A DNA stretch of 24,161 nucleotides from an uncultured Lachnoclostridium sp. (GCA_905212635.1 CAJMFH010000037.1:1-24161), one strand, 5' to 3'. Counted from the stretch's first letter, positions 8,641-16,591 are shown. Numbers and translations: made by a program. The notes: generated by a model not told the origin, from the sequence alone.

Positions 8641-9698
8641 TACGCAGCTGCCTGTACCCCGGTATACGCGTCATAGAAGATCTGCTTTCTCTCGCCGTCT
8701 TCATAATACCGCACGACCCAGAACGGCGATACGATATCGCGAATCTTTTTCCCTTTTTCTATAGAAAAATACGGACAGTATACAAGTTCTGCCCCTTCCA
8801 TAACAATGTCTTTTTTCTTCCGCAATGCACTCTTTGCCATCTGCAAAATCTCTTTTTCCCCACGAACCGCTTTTGCCTCTCCGCAGGGTTTTCCAAGTTT
8901 CAGCCCGGCATTTGCCTCAAACACATCCACTCCTGCCGCATTATACCGAACCGTAATTTCCCCGGCATTCAGAGTATAAAGCTCCCATCGATCCTGATTT
9001 TTCGCCATTCTCCCTTTTGCTTCCTTTTCCTCTGCATTTGCAACCCTTTTCTTCTCTTTTATCGTCATGCTTGTCCCAACATTCATACAGGGAATTCCTT
9101 CGATCTGCTGATAAAATATAAATTGATAATACTCATACGGCGGTTTTCCCTCTTCATAGGTAATCGTTCCTTCGGTTTGTGAAGTCAGTTTTTCCCGTTT
9201 TACGGCATTATAATTTTTTTGATCTACGACGATACAATCGTATTTTTCCGCCACTTCCCCCGACAATATCCTGCTCCATTCCTTTTTACAATTTTTGGCA
9301 GTTTTTGCACTTTCCCCAAAGTCTAATACTCCCTCCGCATACTCTTTTACATAATGCCGGATCAGCGCCGCTCCATAATAATTTTTTGTTTTATTTTTTC
9401 TTTTTCCTTTATCGTCATAGGGGGATTCCTCATACAGACTCTCCCCTGCCTGCATCGAAATCGTACTCTGATATTTTCTGTTTTTTTGAATCCATTTTTT
9501 GAATAGACGGACTTGTTTTCCGGTAAATTTCTTTGTTCCCTCGATATAATAAGAAGTCAGATATGTCTGTTCTTTGGTTTCTTTGGTTTCTTTTCTTTCT
9601 ATTTTCTCTTGTATTTTTTCTGTATTTTGCTTTTGCCCATCACTGCACGCACACAGCATTAATAGCATCAAAAATACAATCCAAACTCGCTTTTTCAA
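8637..9698 (-). CDS. Lipoprotein of unknown function downstream of a LytTR regulator
   Basis: A 353-residue exported lipoprotein. The start is TTG at 9698: GAGGAG lies 9 bases upstream, inside the last codons of the response-regulator gene, which ends only 6 bases before. This predicts translational coupling. The N-terminus has KKR, a hydrophobic stretch and an LCAC lipobox (C18 lipidated), followed by a Lys/Glu/Thr-rich linker to about residue 45. The body has no family I can name. Its C-terminus (FWVVRYYEDGERKQIFYDAY then TG) resembles the last strands of PepSY/YycI-like domains, which bind or modulate sensor kinases or proteases. A role in signal input to the two-component system is therefore plausible but inferred. 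Its last codons overlap the end of the convergent kinase gene by 4 bases. Confidence 0.8.
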   Translation of the reverse strand: MKKRVWIVFLMLLMLCACSDGQKQNTEKIQEKIERKETKETKEQTYLTSYYIEGTKKFTGKQVRLFKKWIQKNRKYQSTISMQAGESLYEESPYDDKGKRKNKTKNYYGAALIRHYVKEYAEGVLDFGESAKTAKNCKKEWSRILSGEVAEKYDCIVVDQKNYNAVKREKLTSQTEGTITYEEGKPPYEYYQFIFYQQIEGIPCMNVGTSMTIKEKKRVANAEEKEAKGRMAKNQDRWELYTLNAGEITVRYNAAGVDVFEANAGLKLGKPCGEAKAVRGEKEILQMAKSALRKKKDIVMEGAELVYCPYFSIEKGKKIRDIVSPFWVVRYYEDGERKQIFYDAYTGVQAAAY

Positions 9699-9704
9699 AC
9701 CGCT

Positions 9705-10439
9705 TTACTCCTCTAAATACTGCATTAATTTATTCTTTACTTCTTTGATCCTATGCTTGCTTACCGGGATAACTGCCCCATTAGACAATTCTAATTCCTG
9801 GCTTCTCACACACCGGATATGTTTCATATTAACTAAAAACCCTCTGTGACATTGTAAAAAGGTATCCGCCTCTACCATCGTTTCCGCTTGGGAAATCCGA
9901 ATGTGCGCCATCGTTTCCTTCTCCCGCTCCACAATCTTTACATACGCTCCACATGCCTCAATATAATAAATCTGATTTTGTAAAAATAATGCAGAGCCTT
10001 CTTCCACCGGCACAATAAATTTATGATTTCTTTTTTCTATTTTCCGGATACATAACGCCATCGCTTCCTCAAATTTTTCTCTTTTAATCGGTTTTCCAAG
10101 ATAGCGTACAGCTTCCACTTCATATCCCTGCATTGCCATTTCACGGTTGCTTGACACATACAATATATCACATTTCAAGCGCATTTCCCGGATGCCTTTC
10201 GCCAGTGCAATCCCATCTAACTCTCCCATCATGACATCCAGGATCAACAGGTCAAATTTTTCTCCCTGTCCGATGGCTTCCAGCAATTTTCTTCCCTCTG
10301 AAAACTGCGTAATGGAATAGTTTTGTATTTCCTTTTTCGTCAGATAATCTTTGGTATAATACAAGATTTCCTGCAAATCCGTTTTGCTGTCATCACAGAC
10401 AGCAATGTGAATTTTGTTTTTTCCTGAATTTAATTTCAT
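9705..10439 (-). CDS. LytTR-family response regulator
   Basis: A 244-residue response regulator. The start at 10439 is chosen because AAGGAG lies 10 bases upstream; the longer reading to 10487 has no RBS and would overlap a hairpin. The receiver domain (about 8-125) shows the acidic pair D16-D17, phosphoacceptor D68 in LLILDVMMGE and K116 in GKPIK. The LytTR DNA-binding domain (about 140-240) shows the typical FLQCHRGFLVNMKHI motif (194-208) and IPVSKHRIKEVK (224-235). LytTR regulators bind short direct repeats upstream of targets, often genes for surface proteins or peptides. It overlaps a possible 50-codon peptide ORF at its 5' end and is followed 6 bases later by the lipoprotein gene. The likely partner kinase is at 6742-8640 on the other strand. 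Confidence 0.9.
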   Translation of the reverse strand: MKLNSGKNKIHIAVCDDSKTDLQEILYYTKDYLTKKEIQNYSITQFSEGRKLLEAIGQGEKFDLLILDVMMGELDGIALAKGIREMRLKCDILYVSSNREMAMQGYEVEAVRYLGKPIKREKFEEAMALCIRKIEKRNHKFIVPVEEGSALFLQNQIYYIEACGAYVKIVEREKETMAHIRISQAETMVEADTFLQCHRGFLVNMKHIRCVRSQELELSNGAVIPVSKHRIKEVKNKLMQYLEE

Positions 10440-10545
10440 GTAAAACAATCTCCTTGCACGTTTCCCATCCACTGTACAAAACAACAAGGGTGGCAGTTAT
10501 ACAAACTGCCACCGTACGTCCCGCTGCACGAAATGTTTTTCTCAT
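10393..10545 (-). CDS. Possible small peptide ORF ahead of the LytTR regulator
   Basis: A 50-codon ORF starts with ATG at 10545 after AAAGGGG with an 8-base gap. The peptide begins with a basic stretch (MRKTFRAAGR), continues with a hydrophobic segment (TVAVCITATLVVLYSGW) and ends with a polar tail containing Cys48-Cys49. It overlaps the first 47 bases of the regulator gene in another frame, and the regulator's AAGGAG forms two of its codons. A hairpin lies inside it. A short basic-hydrophobic peptide next to a LytTR/GHKL pair suggests a secreted signal or leader peptide, but no AgrB-type processing gene is present. It may equally be chance coding in a terminator region. Confidence 0.3.
   Translation of the reverse strand: MRKTFRAAGRTVAVCITATLVVLYSGWETCKEIVLHEIKFRKKQNSHCCL
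10489..10513 (-). terminator. Hairpin between chemoreceptor and response regulator
   Basis: GGTGGCAGTT and AACTGCCACC form a perfect 10-base-pair stem with a 5-base loop. On the minus strand it is followed by CTTGTTGTTTTG, a moderately U-rich tail. It lies 51 bases past the chemoreceptor stop and 50 bases before the regulator start, so it could end the chemoreceptor transcript or act as an attenuator for the regulator. Confidence 0.55.
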
Positions 10546-10563
10546 CGGCAACGCCCCTTTTAT

Positions 10564-12297
10564 TTATAATGTAAATTTTTCTGTGTGATCTGTCAGATCC
10601 TGGGCAAGTTTTGTCAACTCATTGGTTGCTTCATGGCAGGAATCAATGATTTCATGGAACTCTGCCATAGATGCAGAAGTTTCTTCCGTTCCTGCTGCAT
10701 TCTGTTCTGCAATCGCAGCCAGTCCATCCACAATATCCAGTACTTCTTTCTTCTGGACATCAAGCGCTTCTGTCTGTTTGCGGATCTTCTCGATTGCTTC
10801 CGCCACCTCTGCGATTTCTTCATTGAGGGATTGGAACATTTCTTCGGTTTCCTCAATTTTGTTATTTTGTGTACGAATATTTTCTGCCACTTCATTCATG
10901 GTATTTACACTGGTATTTGAATTGGCGATCAACGTATTAACAATTTCTACAATATGTTCCGCAGACTCTCTGGACTGCTCTGACAGATTTCGGATCTCGT
11001 CTGCCACAACTGCAAAACCGCGTCCATTTTCCCCTGCTCTCGCTGCTTCAATGCTCGCATTAAGAGAAAGAAGGTTTGTCTGATTGGCAATATCTGTAAT
11101 TAATTCGGTTGCCTCACGAATCTCCTGTGCGGAATCGTTGGTCTGATTTGTCTGATTCTGAACCAAAAGGACAGAAGATTTTGTCGTCTCACTGATGGCG
11201 GACAATTCATCCAGATTCTTTGCCGCGGTTTTATTGTACTCGCGCATTCTTTCGGAACTGCCGCCAAGCGTCTCAACATTCGCAGCAGTCTGATCCAGTG
11301 CATTTCCCATCTGCGTTACTTTCTGGCTTGCACTCATCGTCTCTGCCGCCTGACTCGACGATCCATTGGCAATCTCGTCTACCGCAATATTTACGTTGTT
11401 AATCGACTCTGCAATGTGGTCAAAGGAAGCGGAAAATTCCTCGGAAAATCCCTGAAGTGCCTGAGAAGATGTGGTGATATTTGTAATAATATCACGCATG
11501 GACTCGACCAGACTCTGAATCGCACGAGCGATATCTCCGACCTCGTCTTTTCTTGTCACAAGTTCTTTCTTCATTTCCAGATTCAATACACCCTTTGACA
11601 ATGTGCCAAGGTTTCCTACGGCTCCATCCAGATGTTTTACAATTCTTGTAATAACAAACATACCGATGGCAATGGCAATCACAAAAATACCCATCATGGA
11701 TAAAATCATGGAAACAACGGTATTACGGACTGCTGCATTGACTTCTGCCTGACTTCGTCCACAGAAAATACTTCCCACAATTTTATCGGAATTCGGCTGA
11801 TACAATGGCACATAATAACCGGAATACGGTGTTCCAAACAATTCCAGATCACCGGAGTAGTAATCTTTTCCACTTTGTATCGTATCATATACTTCTTTCG
11901 ACATTTTCGTATTGATCTCACGTTTTCCTGAACCGTCCTTCAATGTCGTAAGAACACGGGTATCTCCATAAAATACAGATAATTCTACTTGTCTTTCCTG
12001 TTTCAGTTTATCAATGAGTTCATAATTTTCGCTTAAAGTCTCATTTCCTTTTTTCAGTGTATCACCACTCATTGTAAAATCTGCGCCATCTCCCATCTCT
12101 ATGTAAGCCTCTCTTACACTGGCTGCAATTCCGCTGATCTCACGTTCAACCAAGTCTTTCGATATACTGTTCTGCTTTCCTGCACTGATTGCGATTCCTA
12201 TCACCGTGATCAGAAGCAGCGGTATGGACACCGTCAAACTCAATTTTAATGCCAGGCGCACTCCTTTTTTCTTTTTCATCTTTTCCTGAGATTTCAT
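10564..12297 (-). CDS. Methyl-accepting chemotaxis protein
   Basis: A 577-residue transmembrane chemoreceptor that signals to CheA/CheW to control flagellar rotation. Layout: basic N-terminus; TM1 about 15-40; extracellular single-Cache-like sensor about 42-190 (its last part, PYSGYYVPLYQPNSDKIVGS, fits the closing strands of an sCache domain); TM2 about 192-217; HAMP about 218-270; cytoplasmic coiled-coil signalling region to the end, with the conserved tip at about 404-441 (ANQTNLLSLNASIEAARAG, then ADEIRNLSEQS). No C-terminal CheR-docking pentapeptide is visible. The start has AAGGAGG 9 bases upstream and a TATAAT promoter at 12352-12380. The ligand is unknown. No other chemotaxis gene is in the window, so this is a stand-alone receptor gene. 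Confidence 0.95.
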   Translation of the reverse strand: MKSQEKMKKKKGVRLALKLSLTVSIPLLLITVIGIAISAGKQNSISKDLVEREISGIAASVREAYIEMGDGADFTMSGDTLKKGNETLSENYELIDKLKQERQVELSVFYGDTRVLTTLKDGSGKREINTKMSKEVYDTIQSGKDYYSGDLELFGTPYSGYYVPLYQPNSDKIVGSIFCGRSQAEVNAAVRNTVVSMILSMMGIFVIAIAIGMFVITRIVKHLDGAVGNLGTLSKGVLNLEMKKELVTRKDEVGDIARAIQSLVESMRDIITNITTSSQALQGFSEEFSASFDHIAESINNVNIAVDEIANGSSSQAAETMSASQKVTQMGNALDQTAANVETLGGSSERMREYNKTAAKNLDELSAISETTKSSVLLVQNQTNQTNDSAQEIREATELITDIANQTNLLSLNASIEAARAGENGRGFAVVADEIRNLSEQSRESAEHIVEIVNTLIANSNTSVNTMNEVAENIRTQNNKIEETEEMFQSLNEEIAEVAEAIEKIRKQTEALDVQKKEVLDIVDGLAAIAEQNAAGTEETSASMAEFHEIIDSCHEATNELTKLAQDLTDHTEKFTL

Positions 12298-12351
12298 TCT
12301 CTTTTTCCTCCTTTTTCTACAATCGCTTGGATTTTACAGAAATTTTATTTA

Positions 12352-12380
12352 ATTATACCATATTTTTTACAATTGGGCAA
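12352..12380 (-). promoter_or_regulatory. Promoter of the chemoreceptor gene
   Basis: On the minus strand, TTGCCC (12380-12375) is followed after 17 bases by TATAAT (12357-12352), with TG one base upstream of the -10. It begins just after the terminator of the bL25 gene and lies 54 bases before the chemoreceptor start. It looks sigma-A-like rather than like a flagellar sigma-28 promoter. Confidence 0.7.
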
Positions 12381-12384
12381 GTAA

Positions 12385-12418
12385 AAAAGAGCCACTACCT
12401 AAAAATAGTGGCTCTTTT
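12385..12418 (-). terminator. Strong intrinsic terminator after the bL25 gene
   Basis: AAAAGAGCCACTA and TAGTGGCTCTTTT form a perfect 13-base-pair stem around an 8-base loop, with A and T runs on both sides. It starts 18 bases after the bL25 stop codon and separates that gene from the chemoreceptor promoter. The symmetry would allow termination in either direction. Confidence 0.92.
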
Positions 12419-12436
12419 GAAAATACACATTTTTGA

Positions 12437-13027
12437 TTATGCTTCTTCCGGCGCCGTCTCTTCTTCCTCATCGGCCGCCTGTACATTTTTACTTGCTACC
12501 ACGCTCACAATCGGAGTATCCAAATGTGTCTGAAGCTCAATCTTGTCATTCTTTGCAATATCCAGATCCGATACTTTAATAATATCACCCAGTCTCAAAG
12601 AACTACAGTCAATTTCCACTTTCTCAACCAACTCTTCCGGAGTGGCTTTGTAGGAAATTTCTTCCAAAAGTTGTTCCAGTACCCCTTCCACAACTTTCTC
12701 TTTATTGTGAAGGACAATCTCCGCAACAGAGTGTACTTTTTCTCCTTTTACCAATGCCTGGAAATCAATCTCCAAAATCTGATGGTTCATGGTATTGTAA
12801 TCCATCTCTTTGATCAGTACATCGTAAGTTTTTCCTTCCAGTTCCAAATACAACTGGCTTCCTTTCATGCACTCTCTCTGGATTCTCTCTGCTTCACTCT
12901 TTTCGATCTGCACAGGAATCGAACCCTCAATCTCTTTTCCAAAAAGGTTACCTGTTACATAGCCTTCTCTTCTCAGCTTTTTAGCCTTGGTTTCCATGTT
13001 TCTTCTTTGTACTCTTAAAGTAGTCAT
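12437..13027 (-). CDS. rplY: 50S ribosomal protein L25/general stress protein Ctc (bL25)
   Basis: A 196-residue Ctc-type bL25 that binds 5S rRNA in the large ribosomal subunit; in Bacillus the homologue is a general stress protein. The start at 13027 (MTTLRVQRRN) is supported by GGAGG 9 bases upstream; the longer reading begins upstream of that RBS and is rejected. The N-terminal L25 domain (about 5-90) carries the R-x-R-R-x-GY-type segment (KKLRREGYVTGNLFGKEIEG), and the C-terminal CTC beta domain (about 95-180) ends in an acidic tail (ADEEEETAPEEA) typical of the long form. It has its own promoter (TTGACG, 17 bases, TATAAC) and terminator, so it is monocistronic. The usual pth neighbour is not present. 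Confidence 0.9.
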   Translation of the reverse strand: MTTLRVQRRNMETKAKKLRREGYVTGNLFGKEIEGSIPVQIEKSEAERIQRECMKGSQLYLELEGKTYDVLIKEMDYNTMNHQILEIDFQALVKGEKVHSVAEIVLHNKEKVVEGVLEQLLEEISYKATPEELVEKVEIDCSSLRLGDIIKVSDLDIAKNDKIELQTHLDTPIVSVVASKNVQAADEEEETAPEEA

Positions 13028-13140
13028 TTGTCTTTTCCTCCATTCATACAAATTGATAACATAGGGAAGTTTGCGGAATGTCGATATTAAATTGGCGTTT
13101 CGTTTCTCTTGTTACAACTGTTGTTTTTATTTACAACTAC

Positions 13141-13169
13141 GTTATAGCACCATTTTTTTGATTCGTCAA
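13141..13169 (-). promoter_or_regulatory. Promoter of the bL25 gene
   Basis: On the minus strand, TTGACG (13169-13164) is followed after exactly 17 bases by TATAAC (13146-13141). The start codon is 114 bases downstream of the -10, leaving a leader of roughly 105 bases in which I see no clear regulatory fold apart from AAC/GTT-rich repeats (13107-13140). Confidence 0.75.
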
Positions 13170-13199
13170 GGGGTATTTTTATTTTTTATCTTTAAACAA

Positions 13200-15323
13200 C
13201 TATTTTTTAATGCTGACATTTTCATCATGTTCAAAATATTTCAATTGTGCATTTTGGGATATGTCAATCATTGAAAGCTTATTGTTTTTACAAAACAGCC
13301 GACTTAATTCAGTACAATGAGTGACATCAAGGTCTGTTATTTGATTGCCCGTGCATTGCAGGCAATACAAATTCACATTGTCCGAGATATCAATAGAAGT
13401 AATCTCATTATCATTTATAAACAGAGAATCCAGTTTCTCAAATGGTGTAAAAGAAAGCTCTCCTTTAATGCCAAGGTTTCCCCATGAAATAGACGTTAAT
13501 CTTCCTTTTTCCCAGTAATATTGATCACAGTTAATATCTTCTGCCACGGCACTTCCCTGCTCTCTTAATTTAGCAATTAAGGCTTTCAAAGCGTTCACAT
13601 CGGATTCATTTTTAGCCGGGGGATTATAACCTGTAACCATTACATTACTGCTATAACTCAAATTTTTCAATTTTTCATTGTTCGTAACATCAAGTTCTTT
13701 CAATGAGAAATTTGAACTGCAATTCAAATAAACCAATTCTTTGTTATTTGTAACATTTAATTCTTTCAGATTATTATCGTTACATCCTAAATTCGTTAAT
13801 TTTACATTACTCATAACATTTAACGAAGTAAGTTGATTGCCACCACAATAGAGATACTCTAAATTACTGCAATCCGAAACATTAAGTTCGCTTAACCCAC
13901 TGTCACTGCAATACAGATTTTTCAAATTACCGCAGCCGGAAACATCCAACTTTGTCAAATCAAAATTGTAATCACAGTACAGACTTTCTAAATTATTGTT
14001 ACTTTTGACATCAATAGAGGTAATTTGGTTTTCTGCAATGTACAATTGCTTTAAATTTTGCAAAGCAGAAAACGAAATATTTCCCTTCAGTCCGACAGCC
14101 GTCCAAGAAATGCTTATCAGCTTTCCACCCTTCCATTGATATATACCACTATCCAGATCTTCATCAATGATTGCGCCCTGCTCTTTCTGCTCAACGATCA
14201 AGGCTTTTAATGCTGTCACATCGGCTTCATTTTTAGCGGGCGGATTATAACCCTTAACCGTTACGCCATCATCACAGCTTAATTTTTCCAGTTTACTATT
14301 GGTTGTCAGATCAAGATCCTTCAATAAATTACCACTACAGTTTAACTGTTCCAGTTCTTTGTTGCATGATACATCCAATTCACCGAGCTGGTTACTCGAA
14401 CAAACCAATTCTACTAAATTGACATTATGTGTCACATCAAGCTCCGTTAATTTATTTGAATAACAGTATAAATATTCCAATTTTGTATTATTGGTAAGAT
14501 CTAATTTGGTAAGCTGATTCCCTCCACATTCCAATTGTAGCAGATTTTTATTTTGGGAAACATCCAAAGATTGTACCCCATTGCTATTAACACGCAAGTC
14601 TTCCAAGGCATCAAATGCTGCAAAGGAAAGGTCTGAAGTTAAATTGAATTGATTCCCCTCTTCTTCCGTTCCCCAAAGAATACCAACTAATCTTCCCTCT
14701 TTCCAGATGTATTCGTACTCATCGTCAATATCGTCATCTACACTTGCACCCTGCGCATTTTGCTCAGCAATCAGGGCTTTTAATGCCTCCACATCCGCTT
14801 TGTTTTTTCCGTCTTCTGTCAATGTATCATTCGGATCAGCCGTTGCCACAGGTGTTTGTGTCGGCGTACTTGTTGGAAGTTTTGGTGTAGACGCAGGCGT
14901 AGGTGTAACTGCATTTTCCACACTTGGCGTTTTGGCAGGCGTTTCCGAAATCTGTGTTATTTCCGGCGTTTGAACCGGCTGCACTTGTTCTGTCTTTTTA
15001 TCGGTTACCATAATTTTACAATTCAACTTTTTCTTTCCAATAATTGCCCGTATTTTTGCAGTTCCTTTTTTTATTCCTTTGATGGTTACAGAAACTTTGC
15101 TCTTTTTCTTTAAAGCAATTTTTGTTTTTCCTGAAACAACTTTCCACTTTACTTTTTTTGTCGTATTCGTTACTTTAAGTATTTTACTTTTCCCCACTTG
15201 AATTGTCATTTTCTTTTGACTAAGCACCGGGCGTTTAGCCGCAGATACATCTGCCGTCGGAAGCATTGTGCACACCAGCGCAAATGACAATCCGTAAAGG
15301 AATCCTTTTTTTGTTTTTTTCAT
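13200..15323 (-). CDS. Secreted leucine-rich-repeat protein with three tandem modules
   Basis: A 707-residue secreted surface protein. Layout: signal peptide 1-29 (AAK region); Lys-rich Big_2-like domain about 30-107; Thr/Pro/Ser linker 112-168; then three large modules starting near 173, 364 and 571. Each opens with N[KES]xDVxALKALI, has a QG..xxxDI segment and a Trp-containing strand, then runs into leucine-rich repeats of about 20-21 residues (pattern LxxLxCxxNxLxxLDVxxN). The first two modules end in V[KT]GYNPPAKN. The repeats resemble internalin/BspA-like LRRs used in protein-protein contacts and adhesion. No LPXTG, SLH or choline-binding anchor is visible; the Lys-rich N-terminal domain could tether it to anionic wall polymers (inference). 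AGGAGG precedes the ATG. The same N-terminal plan occurs in the 1033-residue protein at 3473-6574. Confidence 0.88.
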   Translation of the reverse strand: MKKTKKGFLYGLSFALVCTMLPTADVSAAKRPVLSQKKMTIQVGKSKILKVTNTTKKVKWKVVSGKTKIALKKKSKVSVTIKGIKKGTAKIRAIIGKKKLNCKIMVTDKKTEQVQPVQTPEITQISETPAKTPSVENAVTPTPASTPKLPTSTPTQTPVATADPNDTLTEDGKNKADVEALKALIAEQNAQGASVDDDIDDEYEYIWKEGRLVGILWGTEEEGNQFNLTSDLSFAAFDALEDLRVNSNGVQSLDVSQNKNLLQLECGGNQLTKLDLTNNTKLEYLYCYSNKLTELDVTHNVNLVELVCSSNQLGELDVSCNKELEQLNCSGNLLKDLDLTTNSKLEKLSCDDGVTVKGYNPPAKNEADVTALKALIVEQKEQGAIIDEDLDSGIYQWKGGKLISISWTAVGLKGNISFSALQNLKQLYIAENQITSIDVKSNNNLESLYCDYNFDLTKLDVSGCGNLKNLYCSDSGLSELNVSDCSNLEYLYCGGNQLTSLNVMSNVKLTNLGCNDNNLKELNVTNNKELVYLNCSSNFSLKELDVTNNEKLKNLSYSSNVMVTGYNPPAKNESDVNALKALIAKLREQGSAVAEDINCDQYYWEKGRLTSISWGNLGIKGELSFTPFEKLDSLFINDNEITSIDISDNVNLYCLQCTGNQITDLDVTHCTELSRLFCKNNKLSMIDISQNAQLKYFEHDENVSIKK

Positions 15324-15366
15324 GTTCTTTTCCTCCTAACATATGTTGTTGATACATAAATAGTTT

Positions 15367-15395
15367 AGCAAATACATTACCATACTGTTCGTCAA
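15367..15395 (-). promoter_or_regulatory. Weak promoter candidate for the LRR protein gene
   Basis: On the minus strand, TTGACG (15395-15390) is a good -35 hexamer, but the position 17 bases on reads TTTGCT, a poor -10; TAAACT lies 5 bases further. The start codon is 44 bases downstream of the -10 position. AGGAGG directly before the ATG is clear. Confidence 0.3.
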
Positions 15396-15440
15396 ACTCG
15401 TTTTCAATTTTTCCCGATTTTGCTTATGCTTATTCCCTGC

Positions 15441-16428
15441 TTACAGTTTCTTCATCAATTCCTGAATTCGTTCTTCCGTCTCCTCACACTCATCCGCAAT
15501 CTGTGCAACGGATTTTCCTTTTGCAAGTTTTTTGGAAATCAGTGTAAGAAGGTTTTTTTCTTCTCCCTGCTGAATTCCTTGCTCGATTCCCTGCTTCATC
15601 CCCTTCTCAACGCCCTGCGCATATCCATTCTCAAGTGCATCTTCCCAGATTCCTTCGCCTAAATTACACATAATTTCCACTTCCTCTCCTAATACCTGAC
15701 TTGGTTCTTCCATGATACTAATCCGCTCTCTGCTTGTCAAGTTTTTTGAGAATAAAGTTCCTAAAAGCCGAAGTAATTCGTGTGTTTCATCCGGTTCTGC
15801 AATATTATTGGATATTCCGATCATAACAAGATTGATCAGATCCAGATCGCCATCCCACTTATGTTTTCCAACCACATCATCCTGCGTCAGATGAATGTGA
15901 CACATACTGTTTTCCGGCATATTCATACAGATCCATACGCTGTAGACCTCACAGATATCCCCATAGTCCTGTCCTTTGAAATCCCGGTACTTCTGCGAAG
16001 AGATCAACCGGCTTACATAAAAGATTCCACGGTTTAAAATTGGATACTTATTCGGTTCATCTTTCTGGGGTTCAATATTTAAGATTACTTTTGTAAGACC
16101 ACATTTGCGGTGAACATAGAAAACGATGTCAAAATTAACCGTACCTTCATTGATTGCCTGATTTTCTGTATTAAATCCGATAACTTCGCCATTTTCATCG
16201 GATCGTCTGGTATTGGTCAATCCGGGATCCACCGGAACGACACCAATCATTGGCTCCCCCTTCAATATACGGAACAATTTCCTTCGGATCCATTTCCTTA
16301 AAATCTTCCAGAATTCTTTTTAAAATGTGTGCCAGAATAATCTTCTGCGCCAACAGTTTTTTTGCCGCGTCATCATACTGCGTAGTCAGATCATTCATCT
16401 GTAATGTGTTTTTTAGATTTGTGTGCAT
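15441..16428 (-). pseudogene. Frameshifted Rpn/PD-(D/E)XK nuclease-family transposase gene
   Basis: Two overlapping frames together match one Rpn-family (PD-(D/E)XK nuclease transposase-like) protein. The 5' part (16428-16262) encodes TQYDDAAKKLLAQKIILAHIL and PYIEG; the 3' part continues in the other frame with GEPMIGVVPVDPGLTNT. The switch falls at a run of five G (16260-16256): removing one G restores the reading PYIEGEPMIG. Visible core residues are the Asp in NFDIVFYV and the Glu/Gln of NIEPQKD; the C-terminus has the QG-rich repeats and the KSVAQIADECEETEERIQELMKKL tail. AGGAGG precedes the ATG. It also lacks four residues (EYDI) found in the second copy at 23780-24103. Rpn proteins are DNA endonucleases linked to recombination. 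A sequencing error in the G run is the main alternative to a true pseudogene. Confidence 0.85.
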
Positions 16429-16473
16429 CTGATTCCCTCCTAGTGTATTTTCTATATTTTTAACGATATAAAA

Positions 16474-16502
16474 AGCGTAGCATAGTTATACTTTGAAATC
16501 AA
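16474..16502 (-). promoter_or_regulatory. Weak promoter candidate for the Rpn-family gene
   Basis: On the minus strand, TTGATT (16502-16497) is followed after 17 bases by TACGCT with TG one base upstream. The -10 match is poor. It lies 46 bases before the start codon of the broken gene. Confidence 0.3.
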
Positions 16503-16562
16503 GTGTTGTATGTACGTAAAATTGGTCGTTCATACGTGAAATTCATCATTCACACTCATCCC

Positions 16563-16591
16563 TTGATTTTCCCCTTAAAGAATGGTAAACT
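16563..16591 (+). promoter_or_regulatory. Promoter candidate for the FliB-like gene
   Basis: TTGATT (16563-16568) is followed after 17 bases by TAAACT (16586-16591). Both are moderate matches. The start codon is 62 bases downstream, and AGAGGA (16641-16646) is the RBS. Confidence 0.4.

Noticed and set aside
9705..10545. Complete agr-type quorum-sensing locus
   Set aside because: A LytTR regulator, a GHKL kinase and a short peptide ORF are present, but there is no AgrB-like membrane protease and the kinase has a large ectodomain not typical of AgrC.
13028..13051. Eight-residue N-terminal extension of bL25
   Set aside because: The clear GGAGG site lies inside this stretch and fits the start at 13027; the family normally begins near this Met.
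13300..14600. Regular repeats that might suggest a CRISPR array
   Set aside because: They are in-frame leucine-rich repeat codons of a secreted protein, without identical repeats or constant-length unique spacers.
16195..16428. Separate 77-residue protein
   Set aside because: It is the 5' part of the Rpn-family gene cut by a one-base shift at a G run, not an independent gene.
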